From: Desulfosporosinus sp. HMP52 | GTDB lineage: Bacteria > Bacillota > Desulfitobacteriia > Desulfitobacteriales > Desulfitobacteriaceae | Length of the DNA: 64,000 nucleotides | Assembly (NCBI RefSeq): GCF_000765145.1 | Contig: NZ_JMGA01000018.1 | Location: 1-64,000 of the forward strand | Direction: 5' to 3' | In this document: one piece after another, positions 34,609-44,261 of the stretch | Numbering within the stretch: position 1 is the stretch's first letter | Layout: each line of letters begins with the position of its first letter | Made by a program: the position numbers and the translations under genes | Notes under the pieces: model-generated | Seen by the model: only the letters and a program-made list of their open reading frames with translations | Database searches by the model: none | Told to the model about the DNA's origin: nothing

Positions 34609-35067
34609 ATGGCGCGATTTCGGTTTCGCTTAGATGCAAGCCTTCAGATAGCTCAACAGGTCTTCGAATCAGCCCAACAAGAGTACGCTATGGAACTCCA
34701 GCGTTGGCAGAACTATGTTCAGGCCTTTAAGGTTCAACAAACTTGTTATAACGAAGCCCAAGAAGGCCAGCGGGAGGCGGGACGGCACCGACCGGAGGAA
34801 CTTGGAATTTGCCAAGTATATGCAATGGAACAAAAACAAAGACTTCGTCAGTGTGAAGCAAGACAGCGAGAGCAAAAAATTGTCCTGGAGAAGTCTCGCA
34901 ACTATTTATTAGAGGCACATCGTGAAGTAGAAAAGTACGAGCGTCTCAAAGAGAAACAAGCAACCGCCTTTCGAGAAGCTGAGTTGCAGAAGGAACAAAA
35001 GATACTTGATGAGACTGGACAAGTCCTTCATTGGCTTGGCAGAAAAGCTATCAGTGAACTTGTCTAG
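34609..35067 (+). CDS. fliJ: Flagellar export chaperone FliJ
   Basis: Long coiled-coil stalk of the export ATPase, 152 aa. It starts MARFRFRLDASLQIAQQ and is Gln/Glu/Arg-rich throughout. ATG 34609 has AAGGAG 8 nt upstream and gives the family start; the GTG at 34600 lies inside that site. Confidence 0.88.
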   Translation: MARFRFRLDASLQIAQQVFESAQQEYAMELQRWQNYVQAFKVQQTCYNEAQEGQREAGRHRPEELGICQVYAMEQKQRLRQCEARQREQKIVLEKSRNYLLEAHREVEKYERLKEKQATAFREAELQKEQKILDETGQVLHWLGRKAISELV

Positions 35068-35110
35068 TTAAAGTAGTTTGTAATGTATGATGATCGGAAG
35101 GGATGAAGTT

Positions 35111-35314
35111 ATGATTTATGTTACTCGTTTAAATGGAAAACAATTTGCTTTGAATCCCGACCTAATTGAACTAATGGAAGAAACCCCGGATACGGTTATT
35201 ACCTTAACGGGAGGAAATAAATACGTGGTATCAGAGGCAATCGAAGTTCTCATCGAACGTATTGCCGAATTCCGCAGACGTTGTTATCAGACTTATAAAG
35301 TGGAGGAGCAATAA
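35111..35314 (+). CDS. flbD: Flagellar protein FlbD
   Basis: A 67-aa small protein typical of Firmicute and spirochaete flagellar operons, starting MIYVTRLNGKQFALNPDLIE. ATG 35111 gives the family start. The role in the motor or export apparatus is not firmly defined. It sits immediately before fliL. Confidence 0.9.
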   Translation: MIYVTRLNGKQFALNPDLIELMEETPDTVITLTGGNKYVVSEAIEVLIERIAEFRRRCYQTYKVEEQ

Positions 35315-35318
35315 AATT

Positions 35319-35753
35319 ATGAATCGTAAATCCTTAATTTTTGTAATCCTTGCCTTGTTCATAGGAGTGGGTCTTGGAACCGGAGGAACTCTCGGAGTTC
35401 AAAAGTTTTTCTTGGGGACTTCGGAGGAAAGTTCTAAGGCCCATGTTAAGGAAACAAAAAAGACCGGACCGTTGCTTCCCATTGGGGAGTTTACAGTGAA
35501 CTTGCAAGGCGGGGGCTTTCTAAAGGCTTCAATAACTGTCCAAGTGACTGATGATAAGGTAGCGGAGACGTTGAAAGAGGAAGACGCGTTCTTAAAGGAC
35601 CGGGTCAATACAGTTTTAGCGAATAAAACTCTTGCAGATGTACAAAATTCCACAGGTCGAGAAAAGTTACGTGAAGATTTAGTGGAAAAGCTGAATGAGG
35701 TCGCTGAAAATCATGTAACGGATGTGCTTTTTTTATCTTTGGTCTACCAATAA
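35319..35753 (+). CDS. fliL: Flagellar basal body-associated protein FliL
   Basis: Single-pass membrane protein supporting the stator, 144 aa. The N-terminal helix SLIFVILALFIGVGLGTG precedes the periplasm-side domain, which ends in VTDVLFLSLVYQ. ATG 35319 has GGAGGAG upstream. Follows flbD by 4 nt. Confidence 0.93.
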   Translation: MNRKSLIFVILALFIGVGLGTGGTLGVQKFFLGTSEESSKAHVKETKKTGPLLPIGEFTVNLQGGGFLKASITVQVTDDKVAETLKEEDAFLKDRVNTVLANKTLADVQNSTGREKLREDLVEKLNEVAENHVTDVLFLSLVYQ

Positions 35754-35890
35754 CGTGGTTCGAAGTTCGCCGTCGAAAAAAACGCGAATACCGGAATCAT
35801 TGTGCCTAATTATCAAAAGAGTATGTGGTTTTACCACATTTCTGAGAATATAATTCAAACCACGACTAGCGAATATTGAAAATCGAATTG
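35753..35890 (+). repeat. Degenerate heptad repeats in the fliL-fliM gap
   Basis: The 150-nt gap holds inverted and direct remnants of the WCGAAYM heptads (CGTGGTTCGAAGTTCG at 35754-35769; AAACCACGACTAGCGAATA from 35858). Between them lies a 6-bp hairpin ATGTGG-TTTTA-CCACAT (35823-35839). Confidence 0.55.
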
Positions 35891-35904
35891 AAGGGGGGGA
35901 TTTG

Positions 35905-36900
35905 ATGGGAGACGTCTTGTCCCAAGCTGAAATTGATGCTTTGCTCAATGCGCTGTCCGATGGACAAGTCGACGTTGAGGAAATGAAGACAACTAAGACC
36001 CAAAAAAGGATTCGAGTGTATGATTTTAAGCGTCCGAATAAGTTTTCCAAAGATCAGATTCACTCCCTGCACAATATTCATGAGAATTTTTGCAGAGGGC
36101 TTACAACTTTCTTTTCTGGGAACTTGCATTCGGTTGTTGAGAGTTCAGTTATATCAATTGAGCAAATCACTTATGATGAGTTTATTCGATCCTTGCCTAA
36201 TCCCACTTGTTTAGCTTTGTATTCTTTAAGTCCTTTAGAAGGTACGCTGTTATTAGAGCTTAGCCCATCTCTCACCTTTGCGGTGGTGGATCGTCTTTTA
36301 GGGGGACAAGGGGAAGGAACTGAGAAGAATCGAGACCTAACGGAGATAGAAAAGACAATTATTGAAAATCGTATAGTTCAGATGATTAATATCACTGAAG
36401 AGGCATGGGCAGAAGTATACGAGCTAAAACCACAGTTTTTGTCCATGGAGTCAAATCCGCAGTTCACTCAAATTGTTGCTCCCAATGAAATGGTTGTACT
36501 AATTACTCTAGAGGTTAAGATTGGTGAGGCAATTGGAATGATTAATATCTGTATGCCCTATCTCGTACTGGAACCTATCTTAGATAAATTAAGTACTTTT
36601 TTCCTCTTTTCTACAGAGGCTAAAGTCACGTCTCCTGAACAAGTACAAGCGATCCGCAAAAAAATTGAATGGGCTAAGGTGGATATGGTCGCTTTCCTGG
36701 GTCATTCGGAGATTCTAGTCAGAGACCTGTTGGAACTGGCTAAGGGGGATGTCATACCATTGAATCAATCCGTAAAGGATCCGTTGCCAATCTATGTGGG
36801 AGATTTCATGAAATTTAAGTCTCTTCCCGGGTTACACGGAGAACATCTGGCTGTTCAGATTACAGAAATTATTGAGGAAGGAGGGGAACAAGATGGGTAG
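35905..36900 (+). CDS. fliM: Flagellar motor switch protein FliM
   Basis: C-ring protein that binds CheY-P, 331 aa. The N-terminal CheY-binding peptide is VLSQAEIDALLNAL, the CheC-like middle domain follows, and a C-terminal SpoA domain ends the protein. ATG 35905 follows a run of G (SD). Overlaps fliY by 8 nt. Confidence 0.96.
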   Translation: MGDVLSQAEIDALLNALSDGQVDVEEMKTTKTQKRIRVYDFKRPNKFSKDQIHSLHNIHENFCRGLTTFFSGNLHSVVESSVISIEQITYDEFIRSLPNPTCLALYSLSPLEGTLLLELSPSLTFAVVDRLLGGQGEGTEKNRDLTEIEKTIIENRIVQMINITEEAWAEVYELKPQFLSMESNPQFTQIVAPNEMVVLITLEVKIGEAIGMINICMPYLVLEPILDKLSTFFLFSTEAKVTSPEQVQAIRKKIEWAKVDMVAFLGHSEILVRDLLELAKGDVIPLNQSVKDPLPIYVGDFMKFKSLPGLHGEHLAVQITEIIEEGGEQDG

Positions 36901-38158
36901 TGGATCTCTCACCCAAGAAGAGATTGACGCGTTGTTACGGGGAACATTAGAACCGGACCTAGATACACTGTCTGAATCAGAACCGGTAATACCTATAACG
37001 GCAGCAGTACCTGCTTCGGCTGCATTTGACTTTCTTAATGAGATGGAACAAGATACTCTGGGCGAAATCGCCAATATTTCCATGGGTACTGCAGCTACTA
37101 CATTATCCCAGCTCTTAGGCAAAAAAGTTGATATTACGACTCCGAAAGTCGATTTGACTACCTCTGAACAGATTCGTCAGGATTATCCGATCCCTTCCGT
37201 AATATGTGATGTCAAATATAAAGTTGGAATTGAGGGCTCGAATCTCTTGATTCTTTCTCAACGGGATGGGGCAGTAATTGTTGACCTGATGATGGGAGGG
37301 GACGGGAAAAATCCTTCCCCCGAGCTTTCCGAACTTCAAATAAGCGGTATTTCCGAGGCAATGAACCAAATGATGGGTTCTGCGGCGACTTCAATGTCAA
37401 CTATGTTTAATGCCATGGTAGATATTACTCCGCCAAATTTAGTCCTTAATGATATGAAGGATGGACAAGATGTTATTCATGACTTCCTGTCACCTGAAGA
37501 ACCTCTAGTTCGGATTTCTTTCCGAATGGTAGTAGAAGATGTTATTGACAGTACTCTTGTTCAAGTGATTCCTGTCAGTGTAGCTAAAGGGATGGTCGAT
37601 AAGCTGATGGGGGCAATGGGGGGGGGCAGCTCCACAGCTTCAAACGCAGAGTCTGCTGCCACTTCTCAGCCTGCACCAACGCCTGCACCGACTGCTTATG
37701 ATAATCTTCAGGCATCTCCGCCGCCAGTCTATCAAACTCCGGCCTATGATACTCCACCATATCCTTCACCTAATGAGTATCCCGCCTATGGAATGGGTGG
37801 TCAGCCTAGTGGTCAGTATAGTAACCAGCCGAGAGTTCAGACGCCTGTTCAACCCGCTCAATTTGCACCGCTTCAGCCGGGTGCGCCCATGCCCCACCCT
37901 GATAATCTAAGTTTAATATTAGATGTGCCCTTGCAGATAAGTGTTGAATTGGGGAAAGCGAAAAAAACCATTAAGGAAATCCTTGATATGGGACCTGGAT
38001 CAGTCATAGAACTGGATCGCTTAGCAGGTGAGCCTGTGGATATGATTGTAAATGGTAAGTTAATAGCCAAATGCGAGGTAGTTGTAATTAATGAGACCTT
38101 TGGGATAAGAATTACGGACATTGTACATCCGTTGGAACGGATGAATTCTCTAAGATAG
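36893..38158 (+). CDS. fliY: Switch phosphatase/FliN-type protein FliY
   Basis: CheY-P phosphatase of the switch, 421 aa. N-terminal CheY-binding peptide SLTQEEIDALLRG. Two CheC-type phosphatase motifs are present (LGEIANISMGTAATTL, SEAMNQMMGSAATSMS). A Pro/Tyr/Gln-rich linker (about 245-335) leads to a FliN/SpoA domain ending in GIRITDIVHPLERM. ATG 36893 has GGAGGGGA upstream. Confidence 0.96.
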   Translation: MGSGSLTQEEIDALLRGTLEPDLDTLSESEPVIPITAAVPASAAFDFLNEMEQDTLGEIANISMGTAATTLSQLLGKKVDITTPKVDLTTSEQIRQDYPIPSVICDVKYKVGIEGSNLLILSQRDGAVIVDLMMGGDGKNPSPELSELQISGISEAMNQMMGSAATSMSTMFNAMVDITPPNLVLNDMKDGQDVIHDFLSPEEPLVRISFRMVVEDVIDSTLVQVIPVSVAKGMVDKLMGAMGGGSSTASNAESAATSQPAPTPAPTAYDNLQASPPPVYQTPAYDTPPYPSPNEYPAYGMGGQPSGQYSNQPRVQTPVQPAQFAPLQPGAPMPHPDNLSLILDVPLQISVELGKAKKTIKEILDMGPGSVIELDRLAGEPVDMIVNGKLIAKCEVVVINETFGIRITDIVHPLERMNSLR

Positions 38159-38207
38159 TGCCACTTATAAAAGTGAGCATTGGAAAAGATAAAAGGAGGA
38201 AATGCTA

Positions 38208-38570
38208 ATGAGTGCCACAATTATGATCGTTGACGATGCTGCATTTATGAGAATGATGGTTAAGGATATTTTGCAAAAAAATGGGTTTAATGTAGTTGGT
38301 GAGGCTGAAAATGGGGCTATTGCAGTAGAGAAGTATAAGGAACTGCAACCGAACCTCACGATTATGGATATCACCATGCCGGAAATGGATGGACTTCAAG
38401 CAGTTAAAGAAATTCGTAAATTTGATGCCAAGGCACGAATTATAATGTGCAGTGCAATGGGGCAGCAATCCATGGTTATTGAAGCGATTCAATCCGGAGC
38501 TAAAGACTTCGTGGTTAAGCCTTTTCAAGCGGAACGCGTTGTCGAGGCTGTTACGAAGGCCCTGAAATAA
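38208..38570 (+). CDS. cheY: Chemotaxis response regulator CheY
   Basis: Single receiver domain, 120 aa. Acidic pair VDD, phospho-Asp54 in LTIMDITMPEMDG, Thr/Ser position in IMCSAMG and Lys in FVVKPF. ATG 38208 is 8 nt after GGAGG; the earlier ATG at 38202 is too close. Lies between fliY and fliO as in Bacillus. Confidence 0.95.
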   Translation: MSATIMIVDDAAFMRMMVKDILQKNGFNVVGEAENGAIAVEKYKELQPNLTIMDITMPEMDGLQAVKEIRKFDAKARIIMCSAMGQQSMVIEAIQSGAKDFVVKPFQAERVVEAVTKALK

Positions 38571-38571
38571 T

Positions 38572-39039
38572 ATGTTTAACGAAGGCCTGCCGTTTCCTTC
38601 AAATGAAACCGCTCCGGTGGTTACACAGTCAGTTTTTTCCTGGTGGGGGCTTCTGGGCACGTTAATGGTTTTTCTAATTATTTTGTTTGTATCTCTTTGG
38701 ATTCTACGACGCCTTAATAAGGCTAACCTGCGGACTATGAGTGCACCCTGGGCCAGGGTTCTGGATCGACAGATGTTAAGTGGACAACAAAGCTTGTATC
38801 TCGTAGAAATTGCCGGTCAGCTCCAAGTTCTCGGAGGTTCAGATCACCACTTGGTGAAAATCAGTGAAATCAATGATCCCCAGGTTGCAGCCGAGATTCT
38901 GGAAGAGATCGCCACACGCCCTACCGAACGAGTGGAAGGGTGGTTTCAAACGGTTCACAGCCTTTGGAAAAGAAGGTCACGATCAAAAGAACCATTCTCG
39001 GATGAATTGGAACGCTTGCTTGAGGAGGTCGAAAAATAG
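38572..39039 (+). CDS. fliO: Flagellar biosynthetic protein FliO
   Basis: Export-gate assembly protein, 155 aa. One membrane helix (LLGTLMVFLIILFVSLWIL) follows a short outer N-terminus. The cytoplasmic part contains the FliO pattern RQMLSGQQSLYLVEIAGQ. Starts right after cheY and overlaps fliP by one base. Confidence 0.88.
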   Translation: MFNEGLPFPSNETAPVVTQSVFSWWGLLGTLMVFLIILFVSLWILRRLNKANLRTMSAPWARVLDRQMLSGQQSLYLVEIAGQLQVLGGSDHHLVKISEINDPQVAAEILEEIATRPTERVEGWFQTVHSLWKRRSRSKEPFSDELERLLEEVEK

Positions 39040-39803
39040 TGTCTTCTTCAGGCTGGAAAATTAAGCTTTTCACATTGGCTCTATCGCTGGGACTGGCAGG
39101 TCAAGGAGTTTTGTCTAATCCAAAAGTAGCCTGGGCTGCTGGCTTATCCTTAGATTTGGGGAATTCAGCATCGGAACAAACAGGTAGCTCTTTACAAATT
39201 CTGATGCTTCTAACCGTGCTTTCCTTAGCTCCGGCCATTCTTATGATGATGACCTCTTTTACCCGGATAATTATTGTGTTGTCATTTGTGAGAAATGCCT
39301 TAGGAACTCAGCAATTGCCTCCAAACCAAGTGCTGGTGGGTCTGTCCCTTTTTCTCTCCTTCTTTATCATGGCCCCTACTTGGAACCAGATTAATACCAA
39401 TGCTATACAGCCCTATATGCAGAATCAGATCACTCAGAGTGAAGCTATAGATAGGGCGGAAGAGCCACTGCGGATGTTTATGTTTAAGCAGACGCGGGAA
39501 AAGGATTTGGAACTTTTTGTAGGACTATCTAAGATGGAGCGACCAAAAACCTATAGGGAAGTTCCAACTTATGTTCTCATACCGGCCTTTGTGATCAGCG
39601 AACTGAAAACAGCTTTTCAAATGGGTTTTGCCATATTTATTCCCTTTATTGTTATCGACATGATTGTGTCTAGTACCTTAATGTCAATCGGTATGATGAT
39701 GCTTCCTCCTATGATGATTTCTCTGCCGTTTAAACTACTCCTCTTTGTCTTAGTAGATGGCTGGCATTTGGTGGTTGAGTCTTTAGTAAACAGCTTTAAA
39801 TAG
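39039..39803 (+). CDS. fliP: Flagellar export gate protein FliP
   Basis: Core of the FliPQR gate, 254 aa. N-terminal signal-like helix, then the family blocks MMTSFTRIIIVLSFVRNALG and PTWNQINTNAIQPYM, and a C-terminal membrane pair (MMLPPMMISLPFKLLLFVLVDGW). GTG start shares a base with the fliO stop. Confidence 0.97.
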   Translation: MSSSGWKIKLFTLALSLGLAGQGVLSNPKVAWAAGLSLDLGNSASEQTGSSLQILMLLTVLSLAPAILMMMTSFTRIIIVLSFVRNALGTQQLPPNQVLVGLSLFLSFFIMAPTWNQINTNAIQPYMQNQITQSEAIDRAEEPLRMFMFKQTREKDLELFVGLSKMERPKTYREVPTYVLIPAFVISELKTAFQMGFAIFIPFIVIDMIVSSTLMSIGMMMLPPMMISLPFKLLLFVLVDGWHLVVESLVNSFK

Positions 39804-39821
39804 TGGAAAGGGGGCAAAACA

Positions 39822-40094
39822 GTGAGCCAAAACCAGGTGCTGTATATGGCAAGAGAAGCGGTAGGAGCGGTACTTCTTGTGGGAGGCCCAATTCTGGGAG
39901 TTGCCTTATTAGTGGGTCTTCTGGTCAGTATCTTTCAATCTATGACCCAAATCCAGGAGCAAACACTTTCCTTTATACCTAAAGTGATCGCAGTGGCAGC
40001 AGTAATGCTTGTATTAGGCCCCTGGATGCTTTCTGTTTTGACTGTCTACACTACGAATTTACTCACTCAACTAGCGACCTTCGGAGGTATGTAA
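39822..40094 (+). CDS. fliQ: Flagellar export gate protein FliQ
   Basis: Two-helix gate subunit, 90 aa, with VLYMAREAVGAVLLVGGP and the FQSMTQIQEQTLSFIPK loop. GTG start, SD AAAGGGGG. Confidence 0.96.
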   Translation: MSQNQVLYMAREAVGAVLLVGGPILGVALLVGLLVSIFQSMTQIQEQTLSFIPKVIAVAAVMLVLGPWMLSVLTVYTTNLLTQLATFGGM

Positions 40095-40096
40095 AC

Positions 40097-40230
40097 TCGT
40101 GGTTTGTGGTTAGTAGTTCGTAGTTCGTTAACGAACGATACTAAGAACCTTCGAACCGCTGATTTCCAATCACCTATCTCTAACTTACCTCTGACTTCGA
40201 ACCACGAACATCGAACCACGAACACCGAGT
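40097..40230 (+). repeat. Heptad repeat cluster in the fliQ-fliR gap
   Basis: Longest repeat tract of the family. TCGAACC-ACGAACA occurs twice in a row near 40197-40225, with inverted copies (GTGGTT, GTTCGTAGTTCG) near 40100-40130. A 14-nt perfect palindrome GTTCGTTAACGAAC lies at 40123-40136. Confidence 0.75.
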
Positions 40231-40248
40231 TAGGGGGGGGTGAAAAAT

Positions 40249-41028
40249 TTGAGTCTGGCCCAGTTGCTTCAATGGAATTTGTCCTTATTCATACTGATCC
40301 TATCTCGTTGGGCTGGTATGATCATGTTAGCCCCCGTCTTTGGTGCCAGAGGTGTCCCCGGATTAGTGAGATTGGGGTTGGCTGCAAGCATCACGCTTAT
40401 TCTTTATCCCCTTATACACGCTGCTAATCCAACAATTCCCAATGAGTTATTTCCTTATGTTGCGGTAGTGATTAAGGAAGTTTTGGTAGGATTAGTCATT
40501 GGGTTTTTGATTTATTTACTAACTGCAATTTTACAAGGTGCAGGACAGTTAATTGATTTTCAAATGGGTTTTACCATGGGGTCTGCGATTGACCCAGTCT
40601 ATGGGGTGCAAAGCCCGATGATGGGTAACTTCCAAATGATTTTGGCGACCATGCTTTTACTCTCAACTAATTCCCATCACTATTTAATTGCAGCCATGGT
40701 CAAGAGCTATGCCTATATTCCGATTAACCCTACAAATCTGCCAAGTAATTACCTTTTTTATGCCCAGATTGTCGGTGAAGTTTTTTCATTAGCTGTTCAA
40801 CTAGGAATGCCGATTTTTGGAGCACTCCTGGTCTCTGATGTTGGTGTGGGACTTTTATCCAGGACTGTACCCCAATTAAATATTTTTTCGGTTATTTTTC
40901 CGGTTAAAATTGTATTCGGGCTTTTAATTTTATTCCTTTCCCTTCCCTTTTTTGGGGAAGCAGTTGCCAATTTGTTTAATATAAATATGTCTTGGGTTCT
41001 AAAACTTTACCAGGGGTGGAAGCAGTGA
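40249..41028 (+). CDS. fliR: Flagellar export gate protein FliR
   Basis: Gate subunit, about 259 aa, six hydrophobic segments, with LILSRWAGMIMLAPVFG and GFTMGSAIDPVYG. The start is uncertain. TTG 40249 has the G-run 8 nt upstream; GTG 40240 overlaps that run and would add three residues. Overlaps flhB (GTGA). Confidence 0.93.
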   Translation: MSLAQLLQWNLSLFILILSRWAGMIMLAPVFGARGVPGLVRLGLAASITLILYPLIHAANPTIPNELFPYVAVVIKEVLVGLVIGFLIYLLTAILQGAGQLIDFQMGFTMGSAIDPVYGVQSPMMGNFQMILATMLLLSTNSHHYLIAAMVKSYAYIPINPTNLPSNYLFYAQIVGEVFSLAVQLGMPIFGALLVSDVGVGLLSRTVPQLNIFSVIFPVKIVFGLLILFLSLPFFGEAVANLFNINMSWVLKLYQGWKQ

Positions 41029-42083
41029 GTGAAAAGAAACATCCCGCCACGCCAAGGCGCAAAGAGGAAGCGAGGAAAAAGGGACAGGTTTTTAAGAGCC
41101 AGGAAGTTATTTCTGCCTTAATGCTCGTCGGTCTTGTAGCTCTTCTTAAGTTTTGGATTCCATCCATGCTTCTTCGCATGGAGCATTTATTTCCCTATGT
41201 GCTGGGTCTTTCCTCAGAATGGACCGAACGTTCTGTGGCAAGCCTAATGCTGAACATCCTTTGGTTAGGTATTCAGATAATGGGGCCGATTTTTGGCACA
41301 GCACTCGTAATTGCTTTGTTCTCAAACTATATTCAAGTTGGGGTGCTCTTTACCTTTGAGTCTATGAAGCCACAAATCTCTCGTCTAAGTCTGATTAGTG
41401 GCGCAAAAAGGATGTTCGGTGTCAAGGCTTGGGTTGAACTCGTGAAATCGCTGATGAAGGTGCTGCTAATAGGTTATTTCCTATATGCCAGTGTTCGTGA
41501 TCGTCTTCATATCTATCCTGCTCTGCAACAACTCAGCGTGGGACAAGGAACTGTTTTTTTGGGTGAAGCCTTAATGGAACTTGCCTGGAAAATATCCCTA
41601 TCTTTTTTAGGGATTGCAGCCTTTGATTATATCTATCAACGCTGGGAATACGAAAAGAACCTGCGCATGTCTCACGAAGACTTGAAGCAGGAGTATAAAC
41701 AGACTGAGGGAAACCCAGAATTAAAAAGTGAGTTAAAGAAACGACAACGGGCAATATCTATGAGCCGGATGATGCAGGATATGAAACAAGCAGATGTAGT
41801 AGTTACTAATCCAACTCACTTTGCAGTTGCCCTTCGTTACGATGCTAAAGTACAGAGTGCCCCCTTCGTTGTGGCCAAAGGTCAAGACCAGGTTGCCCTG
41901 AAAATGAGGGAATTGGCCAAGGAATATGGGATTGTGATTATGGAAAACAAGCCGCTGGCTCGTGCTCTGTATGCTCAGGTTGAGATCGGACAGGGCATAC
42001 CGGCGGATCTTTATAAGGCCGTTGCTGAGGTTTTGGCATTTGTGTATCGGTTGAAGAAGAAAAAGAGGGTGTCCGGAGCCTGA
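41025..42083 (+). CDS. flhB: Flagellar export switch protein FlhB
   Basis: Substrate-specificity switch, 352 aa. The N-terminus SEKKHPATPRRKEEARKKGQ is typical, four membrane helices follow, and the autocleavage motif NPTH is present in VVTNPTHFAVALRYD (about residue 262). GTG 41025 gives the family start and overlaps the fliR stop. Confidence 0.96.
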   Translation: MSEKKHPATPRRKEEARKKGQVFKSQEVISALMLVGLVALLKFWIPSMLLRMEHLFPYVLGLSSEWTERSVASLMLNILWLGIQIMGPIFGTALVIALFSNYIQVGVLFTFESMKPQISRLSLISGAKRMFGVKAWVELVKSLMKVLLIGYFLYASVRDRLHIYPALQQLSVGQGTVFLGEALMELAWKISLSFLGIAAFDYIYQRWEYEKNLRMSHEDLKQEYKQTEGNPELKSELKKRQRAISMSRMMQDMKQADVVVTNPTHFAVALRYDAKVQSAPFVVAKGQDQVALKMRELAKEYGIVIMENKPLARALYAQVEIGQGIPADLYKAVAEVLAFVYRLKKKKRVSGA

Positions 42084-42191
42084 ATCAATTTGAGGACATG
42101 AATGGAATGAAATTGTACCTTCATTAAAGCTTCCAGAAGTGGGTATGTAGGATGGGCATGAGGGTTCATTTGGGAGAAAGGAGGAAGGATC

Positions 42192-44261
42192 ATGGCTACG
42201 AGTGTTAAGAAGCGGATTTTAGATAATACTGATGTTATTGCGGCCTTGGGTCTGGTAAGTATCGTGGTCATGATGGTTGTTCCTTTGCCGTCGGTGTTGT
42301 TAGACTTACTGATTACCTTAAATATTACTGCCTCAGTTTTGACCCTAATGCTAGCGATATTCGCTCAGGATCCCTTGGAGTTTTCTTCACTACCATCCCT
42401 ATTGCTGACGTTGACTTTGTTTCGATTATCTTTGAATATCTCGGCGACTCGTCTCATTCTTCTGGATGGCCACGCCGGTGAAATTATTCAGCAATTTGGT
42501 GAATTTGTTATCCGGGGGGATGCTGTTGTTGGATTTATCATCTTTATTATTTTGGTTCTTGTCCAATTTATTGTTATAACCAAAGGTGCCGAACGTGTCT
42601 CGGAGGTGGCAGCCCGCTTTACCTTAGATGCCATGCCGGGAAAACAAATGTCTATTGATGCAGACCTGAATGCTGGGATGATCAATGAACTGCAGGCTCG
42701 TGACCGGCGTAAAGCGATTCAACAGGAAGCGGACTTTTATGGTGCAATGGATGGTTCCACCAAGTTTGTTAAAGGGGACGCTATTGCTGCAATCATTATT
42801 TTATTTATTAACATTATCGGGGGTTTCGTTACTGGAGTTCTGGTGCAAGATTTACCTATGTTGGAAGCACTTCATAAATACACTTTGTTGACGATTGGTG
42901 AGGGTCTTGTTTCTCAGATTCCAGCCCTCCTGATTTCTACAGCTACCGGTTTAGTAGTTACCAGAGCCGCCTCAGAAAGCAACCTAGGAAGCGATTTATT
43001 CAAACAGTTGTTTACAAAACCGAAGGCTTTATTCATTACCGCCGGAGTGTTAAGTATGCTGGCGTTACTGGGTTTGCCCAGACCTCCATTGTTTATGGTG
43101 TCTGCCGCCTTGATTGGTGTGGGGGTGATGCTGCAGAGAAACTCAAAGGTATCTGTGGTTGAGGAATCGGCAGCAGCCCGGGAGACGGAAATCGAAGAGA
43201 GCAAGAAACCAGAGAATGTCTTAAACCTTTTGCAGGTTGATCATATGGAACTGGAATTAGGCTATGCCCTCATCGCTTTGGTTGATGTCCAACAAGGCGG
43301 TGACCTGCTGGATCGAATTGTTCTGATTCGCCGCCAGATTGCCAGTGAATTGGGTTTTATAGTTCCCGTAATCAGGGTTCGAGATAATATGAATCTACAG
43401 CCCAATCAATATGTCATTAAAATTCGGGGGGCAGAAATCGCCTCGGGAGAGATTTTGGCAGATCATTACATGGCAATGAGTGGAGGCTTAGATGACGAAG
43501 GGATCCCGGGTACCCCGACGAAAGAACCAGCCTTTGGACTTGATGCTAAATGGATTAATTCCATGTACCGTGAACAAGCAGAGCTTAATGGCTGGATGGT
43601 TGTTGATGCACCTACTGTCTTAGCAACCCATATTACGGAAGTGATTAAAACTCAAGCCTGGGAAATCCTGAGCCGTCAGGATGTTAAAACTCTCATCGAT
43701 CATGCTAAGGAATTAGCTCCGGCGGTAGTTGATGAATTAATACCTGATTTGCTTAGTCTGGGCCAGGTTCAAAAGGTTCTTGCCAATTTGCTTCGGGAAA
43801 GAGTCTCTATCCGAGACATGGTATCTATTCTTGAAACCCTCTCAGACTATGCCCAAGGTACTAAGGATATAGACCGCTTAACAGAACATGTCCGGCAAGG
43901 TTTAGCTCGGCAGATTTTGCAACCGTTACTGGGGAAAGATAAAAGCTTACCCGTAATGACCTTGGATCCGCAGATTGAGCAGCAAATTTTAGATAGTATT
44001 CAACCTTCAGATTATGGGACTTATTTAGCCCTTGACCCGAAGATTTTGCATGTGCTCATGAAAAATCTTACTCGCGAGGTGGAGAAGGTCGTTCTTAAAG
44101 GCTTAACTCCGGTGATTGTCTGCGCTCCGCTGGTAAGGATAAATTTAAAGAGGGTCACTGAGCGACAGCTTCCGCAACTCATGGTGCTTTCATATAATGA
44201 ATTGGTTCAAGGAGTACAAGTACAAGCTGTAGGAATGGTGGGGATGGATCGTGCGAGTTAG
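42192..44261 (+). CDS. flhA: Flagellar export receptor FlhA
   Basis: Export-gate ring and chaperone receptor, 689 aa. Eight hydrophobic segments occupy the first half, with the FHIPEP-family block PGKQMSIDADLNAG. The cytoplasmic domain includes GYALIALVDVQQGGDLLDRI. A 108-nt gap separates it from flhB; SD AAGGAGGAAGG. Overlaps flhF. Confidence 0.97.
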   Translation: MATSVKKRILDNTDVIAALGLVSIVVMMVVPLPSVLLDLLITLNITASVLTLMLAIFAQDPLEFSSLPSLLLTLTLFRLSLNISATRLILLDGHAGEIIQQFGEFVIRGDAVVGFIIFIILVLVQFIVITKGAERVSEVAARFTLDAMPGKQMSIDADLNAGMINELQARDRRKAIQQEADFYGAMDGSTKFVKGDAIAAIIILFINIIGGFVTGVLVQDLPMLEALHKYTLLTIGEGLVSQIPALLISTATGLVVTRAASESNLGSDLFKQLFTKPKALFITAGVLSMLALLGLPRPPLFMVSAALIGVGVMLQRNSKVSVVEESAAARETEIEESKKPENVLNLLQVDHMELELGYALIALVDVQQGGDLLDRIVLIRRQIASELGFIVPVIRVRDNMNLQPNQYVIKIRGAEIASGEILADHYMAMSGGLDDEGIPGTPTKEPAFGLDAKWINSMYREQAELNGWMVVDAPTVLATHITEVIKTQAWEILSRQDVKTLIDHAKELAPAVVDELIPDLLSLGQVQKVLANLLRERVSIRDMVSILETLSDYAQGTKDIDRLTEHVRQGLARQILQPLLGKDKSLPVMTLDPQIEQQILDSIQPSDYGTYLALDPKILHVLMKNLTREVEKVVLKGLTPVIVCAPLVRINLKRVTERQLPQLMVLSYNELVQGVQVQAVGMVGMDRAS

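Noticed and set aside
40104-40427. 107-aa ORF between fliQ and fliR
   Set aside because: It reads through the heptad repeats and out of frame over fliR; a shadow frame.
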